The translations under genes were made by a program, and so were the position numbers. Source: Gordoniibacillus chartarius (GTDB lineage: Bacteria > Bacillota > Bacilli > Paenibacillales > NBRC-103111). From it: a stretch of DNA of 64,000 nucleotides. Positions 34,924-42,864 of the stretch are shown here, piece by piece. Numbering within the stretch: position 1 is the stretch's first letter; every line of letters begins with the position of its first letter. The DNA lies in NCBI RefSeq assembly GCF_042432825.1, contig NZ_JBHLWN010000014.1:62001-126000 (forward strand). Direction: 5' to 3'. The notes under the pieces are model-generated. The model worked only from the letters and a program-made list of their open reading frames with translations, was not told where the DNA came from and ran no database searches.

Positions 34924-35017
34924 GCCGCTATGCTCACAATGTCTTCGACCGCTTCGTCAATACGCCGTCTCTTGGCCGCTTGGAAATAACGCAGTTCGAG
35001 CCGATCAAACGGACGTG

Positions 35018-37126
35018 TTACGTCTCTGAAACCGGCTCCGAGCCCGAATCCGAGCCCTGCTCCATAGCCGGTGCGACAGCGGTCAGCCCATCTTCGAAAG
35101 CGCCTTCTGCTCCTTCTGCTGCGCCATCCCCATCCGCCTCCGGTCCGCGCAGGGCGGCGATAATATCCCGCGCCAGCTTGTCGCCGATACCGATACCGCG
35201 GAAGTCGTCGACCGACGCTTCGCGCATCCGCTTCACGGAGCCAAAATGCTTCAGCAGCAGCTTGCGCCGCTTCTCACCGATACCGGGGATCGCATCAAGC
35301 TGCGAGACGATCATCGATTTTGCGCGCGTTTCGCGGTGGAACGTGATGGCAAAGCGGTGCACCTCTTCCTGAATGCGCTGCAGCAAGTAAAATTCCTGCG
35401 AGTCCCGGCGCAGCGGTACGACCTCCGGCGGATCGCCGGCCATAAGCTGTGCCGTCTTATGCTTCGCATCCTTGACCAGTCCGCACACCGGAATGTACAA
35501 GCCAAGCTCGTTCTCCAGCACATCGACGGCCGCCGATATTTGGCCTCTGCCGCCGTCCACGACGACGAGATCGGGCGGCTCCAGCCCTTCCTTGAGCACC
35601 CGCTCATAGCGGCGGCGAATGACCTCGCGCATAGTTTCGTAGTCGTCAGGCCCTTGCACCGTGCGCACCTTGTATTTCCGGTACTCCTTCTTGTCCGGCT
35701 TGCCGTCCGTAAACACGACCATCGCCGACACCGGGTCGGCGCCCTGAATGTTGGAGTTGTCGAACGCTTCGATGCGGCGTACAGGACCGATGCCGAGCCA
35801 TTCGCCAAGCGACTCGACCGCCTTGACGGTACGCTCCTCGTCCCGCTCCAGCATGCGGAACTTCTCTTCGAGCGCAACGCGGGCGTTCTCCCGGGCCATG
35901 TGCGTCATTTGTTTCTTTAGGCCCCGCTGCGGAAAATGCACCTTCAGCTTCAGCCAGCTCTCCAGCGCCTGCTTCACATCCCGGTCCTCGGCCGTCGGAG
36001 CTGCATCGTCCGCCGCAGCCGAGCCGTTCTCCACGGCCGAAGCCGTGTCGGCTTCGTAGACCGCCGCCGCTTCCGCCGCCAGCAGGGCGCCTCCCTTATC
36101 GGCATCCGCTGCCGCAGGGTCCGGCGCATTGGCGGCCCCTTCCGCCTTGCCGGCAGCAGCCTCGGCCGCCGCCGGCATCGACGAGCTCGGCAGCACGATC
36201 TCCTTCGGCAGCGCCGGGTTCTCGCTGTAATATTGCGTGACGAACGACAAAAAGTCCTCATACTCGTCCCCGTAATACGGGAATAAGGTGACGTGCCGCT
36301 CGATCATTTTGCCGGAACGCATGTACAATATTTGCACGCACATCCAGCCCTTGTCGACGGCGTAGCCGAATACGTCGCGATCGACCGCATCCGTCGTCGT
36401 AATCTTCTGCTTCTCCATCAGCGCGTCAATGTGCTGAATTTGGTCGCGAAGCTCCTTCGCCCGCTCGAAATTCAGCTCCTCCGCCGCCGCGAGCATCCGT
36501 TCCTCCAGCTCATTGCGAATCGCATCGTGCCCGCCGTTCAAGAACCGGGAAATCTCGTTCACCATCTTCTCGTTCTGTTCCCGAGTCACCTCATATTCGC
36601 AAGGCGCCAAGCACTGTCCCAAATGATAGTACAAACACACTTTGTCGGGCAGCACCTTGCACTTGCGCAGCGGGTATAGGCGGTCAAGCAGCTTCTTCGT
36701 CTGCTGTGCCGCAAACGCATTCGGATACGGGCCGAAATATTTGCCCTTATCTTTCACGACGCGCCGCGTCACCTCCAGCCGGGGCTGCTCTTCGTGCGTG
36801 ATTTTAATATACGGAAATGACTTGTCGTCCTTCAGCAGCACGTTGTAACGCGGATGATACTGCTTGATCAAGTTGCATTCCAGAATCAAAGCCTCCATGT
36901 TGGAAGCCGTTACGATATATTCGAAATCGGCGATCTCCATGACAAGCCGCTGCGTCTTCGCCCCATGACTCCCGGTAAAATACGACCGGACGCGGTTTTT
37001 CAGCACCTTCGCCTTCCCTACGTAAATGATCGTACCCTCGCGGTTTTTCATCAAATAGCAGCCCGGCTTATCCGGAAGCAGCGCCAGCTTGCTGCGGATC
37101 AACTCGGAATATTCCTTGGATGCCAA
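35018..37126 (-). CDS. uvrC: UvrABC excinuclease subunit C, extended
   Basis: This 702-residue nuclease makes the 3' and 5' incisions of nucleotide excision repair. The GIY-YIG domain is at 15-100 (GCYLMKNREGTIIYVGKAK), a cysteine cluster at 155-180, the UVR motif around 200-240, the RNase H-like nuclease (EAFDNSNIQG, VVDGGRGQISAA) and a C-terminal HhH pair (DAIPGIGEKRRKLLLKHFGS). It is about 100 residues longer than Bacillus UvrC: residues about 319-381 are an Ala/Asp/Glu-rich linker, and about 40 acidic residues extend the C-terminus. The start is taken as TTG at 37126 after AGAGGGGG. Confidence 0.93.
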   Translation of the reverse strand: MASKEYSELIRSKLALLPDKPGCYLMKNREGTIIYVGKAKVLKNRVRSYFTGSHGAKTQRLVMEIADFEYIVTASNMEALILECNLIKQYHPRYNVLLKDDKSFPYIKITHEEQPRLEVTRRVVKDKGKYFGPYPNAFAAQQTKKLLDRLYPLRKCKVLPDKVCLYYHLGQCLAPCEYEVTREQNEKMVNEISRFLNGGHDAIRNELEERMLAAAEELNFERAKELRDQIQHIDALMEKQKITTTDAVDRDVFGYAVDKGWMCVQILYMRSGKMIERHVTLFPYYGDEYEDFLSFVTQYYSENPALPKEIVLPSSSMPAAAEAAAGKAEGAANAPDPAAADADKGGALLAAEAAAVYEADTASAVENGSAAADDAAPTAEDRDVKQALESWLKLKVHFPQRGLKKQMTHMARENARVALEEKFRMLERDEERTVKAVESLGEWLGIGPVRRIEAFDNSNIQGADPVSAMVVFTDGKPDKKEYRKYKVRTVQGPDDYETMREVIRRRYERVLKEGLEPPDLVVVDGGRGQISAAVDVLENELGLYIPVCGLVKDAKHKTAQLMAGDPPEVVPLRRDSQEFYLLQRIQEEVHRFAITFHRETRAKSMIVSQLDAIPGIGEKRRKLLLKHFGSVKRMREASVDDFRGIGIGDKLARDIIAALRGPEADGDGAAEGAEGAFEDGLTAVAPAMEQGSDSGSEPVSET

Positions 37127-37161
37127 CGTACGTTCCCCCTCTCCCCAAAAAAAGACCACAA

Positions 37162-37203
37162 CAAAAAAGCTCTTTTTCCCAGTCTAGCAGAAAAAGAGCT
37201 TTC
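37162..37203 (-). terminator. Terminator between trxA and uvrC
   Basis: On the minus strand AAAGCTCTTTTTC pairs with GAAAAAGAGCTTT and is followed by TTTTG, between the trxA stop and uvrC start. Confidence 0.8.
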
Positions 37204-37226
37204 GATCACGCGGCAATCGTTACCGC

Positions 37227-37541
37227 TTATTGGTGGCGGGATACGACGTTCTTTAGCGCGTCCTTGGACTGGAAGCCGACCACTTTGTCAACCGGCTGGC
37301 CGTCCTTGAACACGATCAGCGTCGGAATCGACATGACGCCGAAACGGCTGGCCGATTCCGGATTGTCGTCAACGTTGACCTTCGCGATCTTCAGGTTCGT
37401 AACTTCTTTATCGAGTTCTTCGAGAACCGGTGCGATCATTTTGCAAGGTCCGCACCAAGGCGCCCAGAAGTCAACAAGTACAGTGCCGGTAGATTCTACT
37501 TCGTTCTTAAAGCTTTCGTCCGTAACGTTCACGATAGCCAT
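37227..37541 (-). CDS. trxA: Thioredoxin
   Basis: A 104-residue cytosolic disulfide reductase with the classic WCGPC active site (C30, C33) and cis-proline (SIPT). It has its own promoter (-35 TTGAAA, -10 TATACT) and is followed by a terminator before uvrC; trxA next to uvrC is common in Bacillales. AAGGAGG precedes the ATG. Confidence 0.97.
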   Translation of the reverse strand: MAIVNVTDESFKNEVESTGTVLVDFWAPWCGPCKMIAPVLEELDKEVTNLKIAKVNVDDNPESASRFGVMSIPTLIVFKDGQPVDKVVGFQSKDALKNVVSRHQ

Positions 37542-37574
37542 TGTAATTCCTCCTTATCGGTTGTCAACATGTAA

Positions 37575-37602
37575 AGTATACCACAGCACCTGCGGTTTTC
37601 AA
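37575..37602 (-). promoter_or_regulatory. trxA promoter
   Basis: -35 TTGAAA (37602-37597), 16-nt spacer, -10 TATACT (37580-37575). Confidence 0.65.
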
Positions 37603-37982
37603 CCGGACTCGCCCGATGTGAATTGCTGGGTAACCTGCTCGTGCTTGATGACGTCGATGCGTTCGATCAGGTTCGACCGGATCTCGCTCAGCTGATGCAG
37701 CTGCCGGTCGATCTCGGCGAGCTTCTGCTCATACATCGGCAAAATTTCCTCGCAGAACGCCTCTTTCTTTTTCATCACGCAGTTCAGAAACCCTTCAATT
37801 TCATCCGTCGAGAAGCCCAGCCGTAAGTAAAACTGGATCGTATTTACGCGTTCGATGGCGGTGGCGTTGAACACCCGGTAGCCGTTCTCTTCCCGGTCGG
37901 GAACGAGCAGCCCTTTCGCCTCGTAATAGCGCAGCGACCGTAAGCTGACTCCGGTCACCCGCGACAATTCGCCGATTCTCAT
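37599..37982 (-). CDS. MerR-family regulator
   Basis: About 127 residues: a winged HTH (MRIGELSRVTGVSLRSLRYYEAKGLLVPDREENGYRVF) and a long dimerisation helix ending in QQFTSGESG. There are no obvious metal-binding Cys at the C-terminus, so it resembles the drug- or stress-sensing MerR proteins. ATG at 37982 is 11 nt from GGAGG; an in-frame ATG at 38000 is an alternative. It is preceded by a typical MerR promoter with a 20-nt spacer and dyad, so it is likely autoregulated. Its other targets are not evident nearby. Confidence 0.88.
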   Translation of the reverse strand: MRIGELSRVTGVSLRSLRYYEAKGLLVPDREENGYRVFNATAIERVNTIQFYLRLGFSTDEIEGFLNCVMKKKEAFCEEILPMYEQKLAEIDRQLHQLSEIRSNLIERIDVIKHEQVTQQFTSGESG

Positions 37983-38028
37983 TCGTTCGTTCGCCTCCAT
38001 CGCCGCTATATTTTCGATCCGTAGCTGT

Positions 38029-38060
38029 ATTATAAACCCTGACACTAATGTCAAGGTCAA
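38029..38060 (-). promoter_or_regulatory. MerR-type promoter with 20-nt spacer and dyad
   Basis: -35 TTGACC (38060-38055) and -10 TATAAT (38034-38029) are 20 nt apart, and the spacer holds the palindrome CCTTGACATTAGTGTCAGGG. Overlong spacers with a central dyad are the mark of MerR-activated promoters. Confidence 0.8.
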
Positions 38061-38160
38061 CACTTTTTTATTAACTTATCAAAAATGAGTGAGTGTGTCC
38101 ACCGCGCCATGCCCGTCTGACTCTGCATATATTGTTTGCACAATTGTCACTTTCCCACCC

Positions 38161-38190
38161 TTTACAAGTTTCGCGCAACTTGGGTATACT
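38161..38190 (+). promoter_or_regulatory. Promoter of the small membrane peptide gene
   Basis: -35 TTTACA (38161-38166), 18-nt spacer ending in TGGG, -10 TATACT (38185-38190). Confidence 0.7.
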
Positions 38191-38228
38191 AAAGCGTAGC
38201 TATGCAAGTACGTTAGGAGGTCCCACTC

Positions 38229-38378
38229 ATGAGCGAGCAACAATATCATCCCGAGCTGCACGTGTACGAAGAGGAACGCAACGACCTGATCGATGTAGCG
38301 GTGGGTTTCGGCGGCTTCTTTGGCGTTCTGTTCCTGATCGCACTCGTGGCTACGATCGTGTCCCTTCTCATGAAGTAA
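38229..38378 (+). CDS. 49-residue single-helix membrane peptide
   Basis: This gene is below usual ORF length cut-offs. GGAGG lies 8 nt before the ATG, a promoter lies 40 bp upstream, and a strong terminator follows, so it is a complete small transcription unit. The product has an acidic N-terminal half (MSEQQYHPELHVYEEER) and one membrane helix (about 25-48, GFGGFFGVLFLIALVATIVS) ending in MK. I recognise no named family. Small amphipathic membrane peptides of this kind often modulate larger membrane proteins. A long antisense frame across it is not convincing. Confidence 0.75.
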   Translation: MSEQQYHPELHVYEEERNDLIDVAVGFGGFFGVLFLIALVATIVSLLMK

Positions 38379-38395
38379 GCCACGCTTAACGGCCG

Positions 38396-38433
38396 AAAGC
38401 CTTTCCTTCCATCCTGGACGGAAAGGCTTTTTA
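38396..38433 (+). terminator. Terminator of the small peptide gene
   Basis: AAAGCCTTTCC pairs with GGAAAGGCTTT and runs into TTTAG. Confidence 0.85.
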
Positions 38434-38476
38434 GTTTCGATTGAGAGAGTATCCCGATCATGCTCCAGCCAACCAT

Positions 38477-38515
38477 GGCAAAAAAGCCCCCCGCAAGCTG
38501 CGAAGGGCAAAAGCT
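38477..38515 (-). terminator. Terminator of dnaB-dnaI
   Basis: On the minus strand GCCCTTCGCA pairs with GCGGGGGGC (imperfect) around GCTT, followed by TTTTTTG. Confidence 0.75.
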
Positions 38516-38533
38516 ATGAAGGCCTCAGAGCAG

Positions 38534-39484
38534 CTACACACCGCGTTTATTGTACCCATTCACCGTCACGACCTCGACGAAAGGCCGTACCCGATCCATG
38601 AGCCGCAGCCCTTTATGCTCTTCTTCTCCGTCCTTGTTCGTAAAGCTGAAATGCTTCTCCAGCCCGTTCAAGTCGTAGTTCGACGTGAAGAACGTCGGCT
38701 TCCGGTTCATCCGGTAGTTAAGGATCGCCCCGATCACATGATCGCGCAGCCACGGGTTGAGGTTCTCCGCGCCGATATCGTCGAAAACGAGCAGATCGGT
38801 TTCCTTTAGCAGCTCGATCGTCTCGCGCAGCTTCTGATTGTCGTTGAACATCCCTTTCAGATCCTCGGCAAAATCCGGCATATACACGATCGCACCCGTC
38901 ATCCCCACCTTGGCCAGCTGGTACAGCATGTAGCACATGAGGAACGTCTTACCGGTACCGAACGAGCCGGTCAAGTACAGCCCCTTCGGCTGCAGTCCCT
39001 GCTCCGTAGTCCGGTCTATATAACGTGTAATCAAACCGACTGCTTCCGCCCGTTCCAGATCCTTCTTCATCAAATCGGAAAACGAATGATCTTCAAACAG
39101 TGCCTTCTCATCGATATGAAATGTCCGAATGCGTCCTCGAATGGCCTGCTCCAGCTCATAGGCGACGAACTTCTTGCACGCTACCCGCTCCTCATGAACA
39201 TAAGGCCGGTCGCCGATCATCTCCGCCGACAGCATCGTGTAGTGTCCGGTCAAATCGTTCGGGCACCGCTCCAATCCGGGACAGCTTGAGCACACTTTGT
39301 GCTCCTTGACGTACTGGTACAAGCTGTTCATATTGATCTTGATCGTATGGTCATCGACAAACGGATATTTGGCGCGAAATTTCTTGACGAGCGGGTCGGC
39401 CAGCATGAGCTGCACCCGCTCCTCCGCCTGCCGCAGCATGGACTGGTTCGGCATCTGCTTTAATATATGAGATAACGATTCCAT
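38534..39484 (-). CDS. dnaI: Primosomal helicase loader DnaI
   Basis: A 316-residue AAA+ ATPase that loads the replicative helicase DnaC with DnaB and DnaD. The N-terminal zinc-binding region has C65, C68, C74 and C103. Walker A GSFGTGKT is at 173-180, Walker B LLVFDDIGAE follows, and sensor residues lie near FTSNYD. It follows dnaB by 11 bp as in other Bacillales. GGGGGG-like sequence precedes the ATG. Confidence 0.96.
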   Translation of the reverse strand: MESLSHILKQMPNQSMLRQAEERVQLMLADPLVKKFRAKYPFVDDHTIKINMNSLYQYVKEHKVCSSCPGLERCPNDLTGHYTMLSAEMIGDRPYVHEERVACKKFVAYELEQAIRGRIRTFHIDEKALFEDHSFSDLMKKDLERAEAVGLITRYIDRTTEQGLQPKGLYLTGSFGTGKTFLMCYMLYQLAKVGMTGAIVYMPDFAEDLKGMFNDNQKLRETIELLKETDLLVFDDIGAENLNPWLRDHVIGAILNYRMNRKPTFFTSNYDLNGLEKHFSFTNKDGEEEHKGLRLMDRVRPFVEVVTVNGYNKRGV

Positions 39485-39495
39485 ATCCGGCCCCC

Positions 39496-41055
39496 CTATG
39501 AATTGCGGTTGGTTTTGTTATTGAACTTCTTATCCAGCTTCTCCGCCTCGCGCAGAAGCTCCTCCAGCCGCTCAGGAGATACGGCCGTGCCCTGTCCGTT
39601 CTTCACGACCGGGATTTGCGGCTTCGCCTTGCCGGCCGCTCCTGCGCCGCCTGCGCTTCGGCCGCGTCCGCGCCCTCCGGCCGAAGCCGCCTTGTCCTTC
39701 TCCTCCAGCTTCTGCTTGAGCGTCAGACGTTCGCGAACGTAGTCCACAGCCTGCTCGTAGGTTTCGATCTTCTTATGCATCATGTCAGACGCCACGTTCT
39801 CCACCGACAAATACGTGAACGAACGCCGTGTATCGATATTAAACAAATGAATAAGTACATTGATAACTTTATCGGGAAACTTGTAATTTAAATTAATTTT
39901 CTCGAAAATATCCAGCAAATTGTCCGGCACGTTCCCTCGCGGGAAAAACAGCTTCAGCACATTCGTATACGACTCGTTGCGGAGCATATAATTGTACTGG
40001 TTCCGGTCGCAATAGCCCTGCAGTTTGGCCGGGACGTCCAGCGAATACTGCCACTCGACGGAGCGCTCGCCCGCACCGCCGTCCGCACCGTCCGCCGAAG
40101 CATCGGCCTCCGTCTCCTCCGACGCCGACCGTTCCAGACGTGTCAATGCCCGCTCCCGGTACTCGTCTTGCTTCAGCCGCTGCCTGTACACGAGATTGGC
40201 CTTATGCTGCAGCGTATCGACATTCAAGCTTCCGTCCTCGTGGAATACGCCCACCTCGTCGAGAAGCCGCCGCACATCGATTTCATCGAGATGATATTTC
40301 TTCGCGACGAAATTAATCTCGGCCAGCATCTCCGGCACGTGCTTCAGCTGCTCCACGAACGGGCGGTTCTCCGAGAAGCGCGGAAAATTGTTAATGATAT
40401 CGGTATAATCGAGCACCTTCGCGGCAAGCATCGGCTTCACTTCCGCCTGCCGGGCGACCGCCGTCTGCTGCAGGCCCTCCTCCAGCTCGAAGTCGATCGC
40501 CCCGGCGTACAGCTGATACAGCTCCATGAAGGAGACGGATAATTGTTCCTCATTCGCCCCGGCAAGCTCAGCGGGCTCGTCCGCCAGCAGCTCCTCGCGC
40601 AGCGACAGTACGAGGTGACGGCCGATTTTGTCGCGCAGCAGCATTGTCAGGTGCTGATTTCGAAAAAATTCGACAGGCCCCAGCGGCGCAAACAAGCGGT
40701 ATTCATATACGTACTCCTCGGAGGCCGCTATGTATTTGCGGTACGTATGCAGCAGTCCTACCGCCTCCAAACGCGACGTCTGCTCGAGCCACTCGGTTCT
40801 TCCGGCCTCGCCTTCGGCCCCTGTCAGCAGAAACAACCTGCGGTGCTGCTCCAGCGGCGAGAAGCCGATCCGATCCGCCGGCAGCTGCTTGCTCAGCGTC
40901 AAATACAAGCCGATCGCGCCCGCGCCGATCATCGGCTGATAGGCGTTCGTCAGCATTTTATGATCCAGGGAACTCAGCGAGAAGCCCCGGTACACCAAAT
41001 AGCGGTGACGCTCCGTAAAATGATGTAAGTTTGTCACCTGCACGTGCTCATCCAT
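39496..41055 (-). CDS. dnaB: Replication initiation / membrane attachment protein DnaB
   Basis: About 519 residues. The DnaB/DnaD-like N-terminal winged region starts with HHFTERHRYLVYRGFSLSSLDHKMLTNAYQPMIGAGA, and a DnaB_2 (DDBH2) domain lies near residues 380-450 (NYKFPDKVINVLIHL). A low-complexity Glu/Asp/Ala-Gly linker at about 330-350 and a Gly/Arg-rich segment near 465 are longer than in Bacillus. Helps load helicase at oriC and restart sites. The start is uncertain: ATG at 41055 (GGACGG 6 nt upstream) or 41061. Confidence 0.93.
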   Translation of the reverse strand: MDEHVQVTNLHHFTERHRYLVYRGFSLSSLDHKMLTNAYQPMIGAGAIGLYLTLSKQLPADRIGFSPLEQHRRLFLLTGAEGEAGRTEWLEQTSRLEAVGLLHTYRKYIAASEEYVYEYRLFAPLGPVEFFRNQHLTMLLRDKIGRHLVLSLREELLADEPAELAGANEEQLSVSFMELYQLYAGAIDFELEEGLQQTAVARQAEVKPMLAAKVLDYTDIINNFPRFSENRPFVEQLKHVPEMLAEINFVAKKYHLDEIDVRRLLDEVGVFHEDGSLNVDTLQHKANLVYRQRLKQDEYRERALTRLERSASEETEADASADGADGGAGERSVEWQYSLDVPAKLQGYCDRNQYNYMLRNESYTNVLKLFFPRGNVPDNLLDIFEKINLNYKFPDKVINVLIHLFNIDTRRSFTYLSVENVASDMMHKKIETYEQAVDYVRERLTLKQKLEEKDKAASAGGRGRGRSAGGAGAAGKAKPQIPVVKNGQGTAVSPERLEELLREAEKLDKKFNNKTNRNS

Positions 41056-41139
41056 CCCCATCCGTCCGAAAGTATCGGTATCCCATTTTACCACATAAAC
41101 CGACAGCGCGGGACACCCATCTTTCTCCTCTGCGACAAT

Positions 41140-41175
41140 GAAAACGCCCCTCGAATCGGCCGATCCGGGGGCGAA
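41140..41175 (-). terminator. Terminator after yuiB
   Basis: On the minus strand CGCCCC pairs with GGGGCG with an internal ATCGGCCGAT palindrome, followed by TTTTC. Confidence 0.75.
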
Positions 41176-41196
41176 GAAGGAAGGACGGATGTCTTT

Positions 41197-41481
41197 TTAA
41201 AACATCTTGAAGCCCTTTTGCCGCAGCGTCTTGATCGCCGAACCGCTCAAGATCGCCCCGATCAGGCCTCCGATGGCCGGAATGTAATCGGCGTACGTGT
41301 AATCCGCCAGGTTGCTCCACAGGGAGCCCGTGCCCCACGCCCAGTATACGAGCAGCCCGATGACCAGCACGATATAGCCGTAAATCGGAAACCACGTCGT
41401 CTTCATCAACATATTGAGAATAAATCCGATGCCGAAAAACAGCACGAACATGAGAACCGTAACAATGATTAATTGGAGCAT
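41197..41481 (-). CDS. yuiB: YuiB-family membrane protein
   Basis: A 94-residue protein with three hydrophobic helices (about 4-25, 33-50, 65-85) matching the YuiB pattern FFGIGFILNMLMKTTWFPIYGY. Function unknown. In Bacillus subtilis yuiB also lies near a type-II NADH dehydrogenase gene, as here (42.9-44.1 kb). It has its own terminator. Confidence 0.8.
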   Translation of the reverse strand: MLQLIIVTVLMFVLFFGIGFILNMLMKTTWFPIYGYIVLVIGLLVYWAWGTGSLWSNLADYTYADYIPAIGGLIGAILSGSAIKTLRQKGFKMF

Positions 41482-41673
41482 CCCGAATCATCGTTCCTTT
41501 CGTCGTTAAAAAGCTGTGCCTATCCACCCTTCATTGTAACGAACACACGGGCTGAGGTAAAGTGGACGGATTTTGAACAATCGGCCCCGCCCTTCACACC
41601 ATTGTCATTTGCTCCTCTTCTTTCCTTGGGGTAAAATGGGACAAGATCAAGCACGCAAAGAGGAGTGTTCCCG

Positions 41674-42420
41674 ATGAGTGAAGCGGCTCAAACGCTAGAG
41701 GGCTGGTATGCCCTGCATGATTTTCGATTGATCGATTGGACGCTGTGGAAAGCGGCGGATGACGCCACACGGCGCGAGGCTCGCGAAGAGCTCGCTTCGT
41801 TCCTGGCCGAGTATCAGCAGGTCGAAGATAATAAGAAAGGCAGCACGGCCACGTATTCGATCGTCGGCCAGAAAGCGGACTTCGTATTCATGCATCTGCG
41901 CGAATCGCTGGAGGAGCTGAACGCGCTGGAGAACGCCTTCAACAAGTCGATATTCGCCTCGTTCACGGTACCGGTGTATTCGTACGTCTCGATTGTCGAG
42001 CTTAGCTCCTATATGAGTAAGCCCGGCGAAGATCCGATGCAGAATCCGGAAATTGTAGCGCGCCTGTATCCGACGCTGCCGAAGGCGAAGCATATCTGCT
42101 TCTACCCGATGAACAAGCGCCGCGAAGGCAATGACAACTGGTACATGCTCGATATGGAGTCCCGGAAGGGCATGATGCGCTCGCACGGCATGATCGGCCG
42201 AAGCTACGCCGGTAAAGTCAAGCAGATCATCACCGGCTCCGTCGGTCTCGACGATTGGGAATGGGGCGTTACGCTGTTCGCGGACGATGCGCTTCAGTTC
42301 AAGAAGCTCGTGTACGAAATGCGCTTTGACGAAGTCAGCGCCCGCTATGGCGAGTTCGGCGACTTCTACGTCGGCAATCGTCTCGATCAAGCTCTCTTCA
42401 ACGATTTGCTGCGCATCTAA
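41674..42420 (+). CDS. hemQ: Coproheme decarboxylase HemQ
   Basis: A 248-residue chlorite-dismutase-like protein that finishes haem synthesis in Gram-positive bacteria by oxidative decarboxylation of coproheme. The proximal haem ligand is H171 (RSHGMIGR) and the catalytic tyrosine is Y144 (CFYPMNKRR), both as in Bacillus/Listeria HemQ. The start at 41674 has AAAGAGGAG. Length equals the family norm. It serves the haem needed by CtaA and SdhC encoded in the same window. Confidence 0.96.
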   Translation: MSEAAQTLEGWYALHDFRLIDWTLWKAADDATRREAREELASFLAEYQQVEDNKKGSTATYSIVGQKADFVFMHLRESLEELNALENAFNKSIFASFTVPVYSYVSIVELSSYMSKPGEDPMQNPEIVARLYPTLPKAKHICFYPMNKRREGNDNWYMLDMESRKGMMRSHGMIGRSYAGKVKQIITGSVGLDDWEWGVTLFADDALQFKKLVYEMRFDEVSARYGEFGDFYVGNRLDQALFNDLLRI

Positions 42421-42427
42421 TACATGG

Positions 42428-42478
42428 CCGTGGCCGAGGGTAATCCCGTTAGACGGGGCTGCACTCGGCTTTTCTCAT
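42428..42478 (+). terminator. Possible terminator after hemQ
   Basis: GCCGAG and CTCGGC pair over a structured loop, followed by TTTTCTC. Confidence 0.5.
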
Positions 42479-42498
42479 CGCTACGGGAGGACTACATG

Positions 42499-42540
42499 CA
42501 AAAAAAAACCAAGACCGGAGCGCTCCCCGGCCTTGGCTCA
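42499..42540 (-). terminator. Terminator after the 92-residue gene
   Basis: On the minus strand CCAAGGCCGG pairs with CCGGTCTTGG, followed by eight T. Confidence 0.9.
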
Positions 42541-42561
42541 TGCCATATGATGACAAACCCT

Positions 42562-42840
42562 TCAATCTTCCTCGTCTTCATCCTCCAGCGCCTTTAGCTG
42601 AGCTTCCATTTCCGCCTTGCGCCGCAAATATTGTTCCGTATCGCGGTCGCGTTGGCGGCTTTTTTCTTTAAGGCGCTCAATCGCCGGCAGGATCAACAAA
42701 TCGATCTCTTTCTGGACAATGGCGACCAGATCGTACCGCTTCTGCTCCTCCAGATAATGCCCAACCTCGAACAGCGCATTATAGCGATCCAGTTCTTCTC
42801 TCGTCAGCAACCCGCGCACTTGTACGCTGCAATGTCTCAT
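42562..42840 (-). CDS. Small coiled-coil protein of unknown function
   Basis: A 92-residue soluble, highly charged protein. The C-terminal half (IERLKEKSRQRDRDTEQYLRRKAEMEAQLKALEDEDEED) is predicted coiled coil ending in an acidic tail. I recognise no named family. GGAGGCGGG lies before the ATG, and it lies 24 bp after the NADH dehydrogenase, so the two are probably co-transcribed and share the terminator. Confidence 0.8.
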   Translation of the reverse strand: MRHCSVQVRGLLTREELDRYNALFEVGHYLEEQKRYDLVAIVQKEIDLLILPAIERLKEKSRQRDRDTEQYLRRKAEMEAQLKALEDEDEED

Positions 42841-42864
42841 TCCGCCCGCCTCCAGTCCCGTCGA

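Noticed and set aside
38079..38510. 143-codon minus-strand frame over the small peptide gene
   Set aside because: It runs through a terminator and the opposite strand of a well-signalled small gene.
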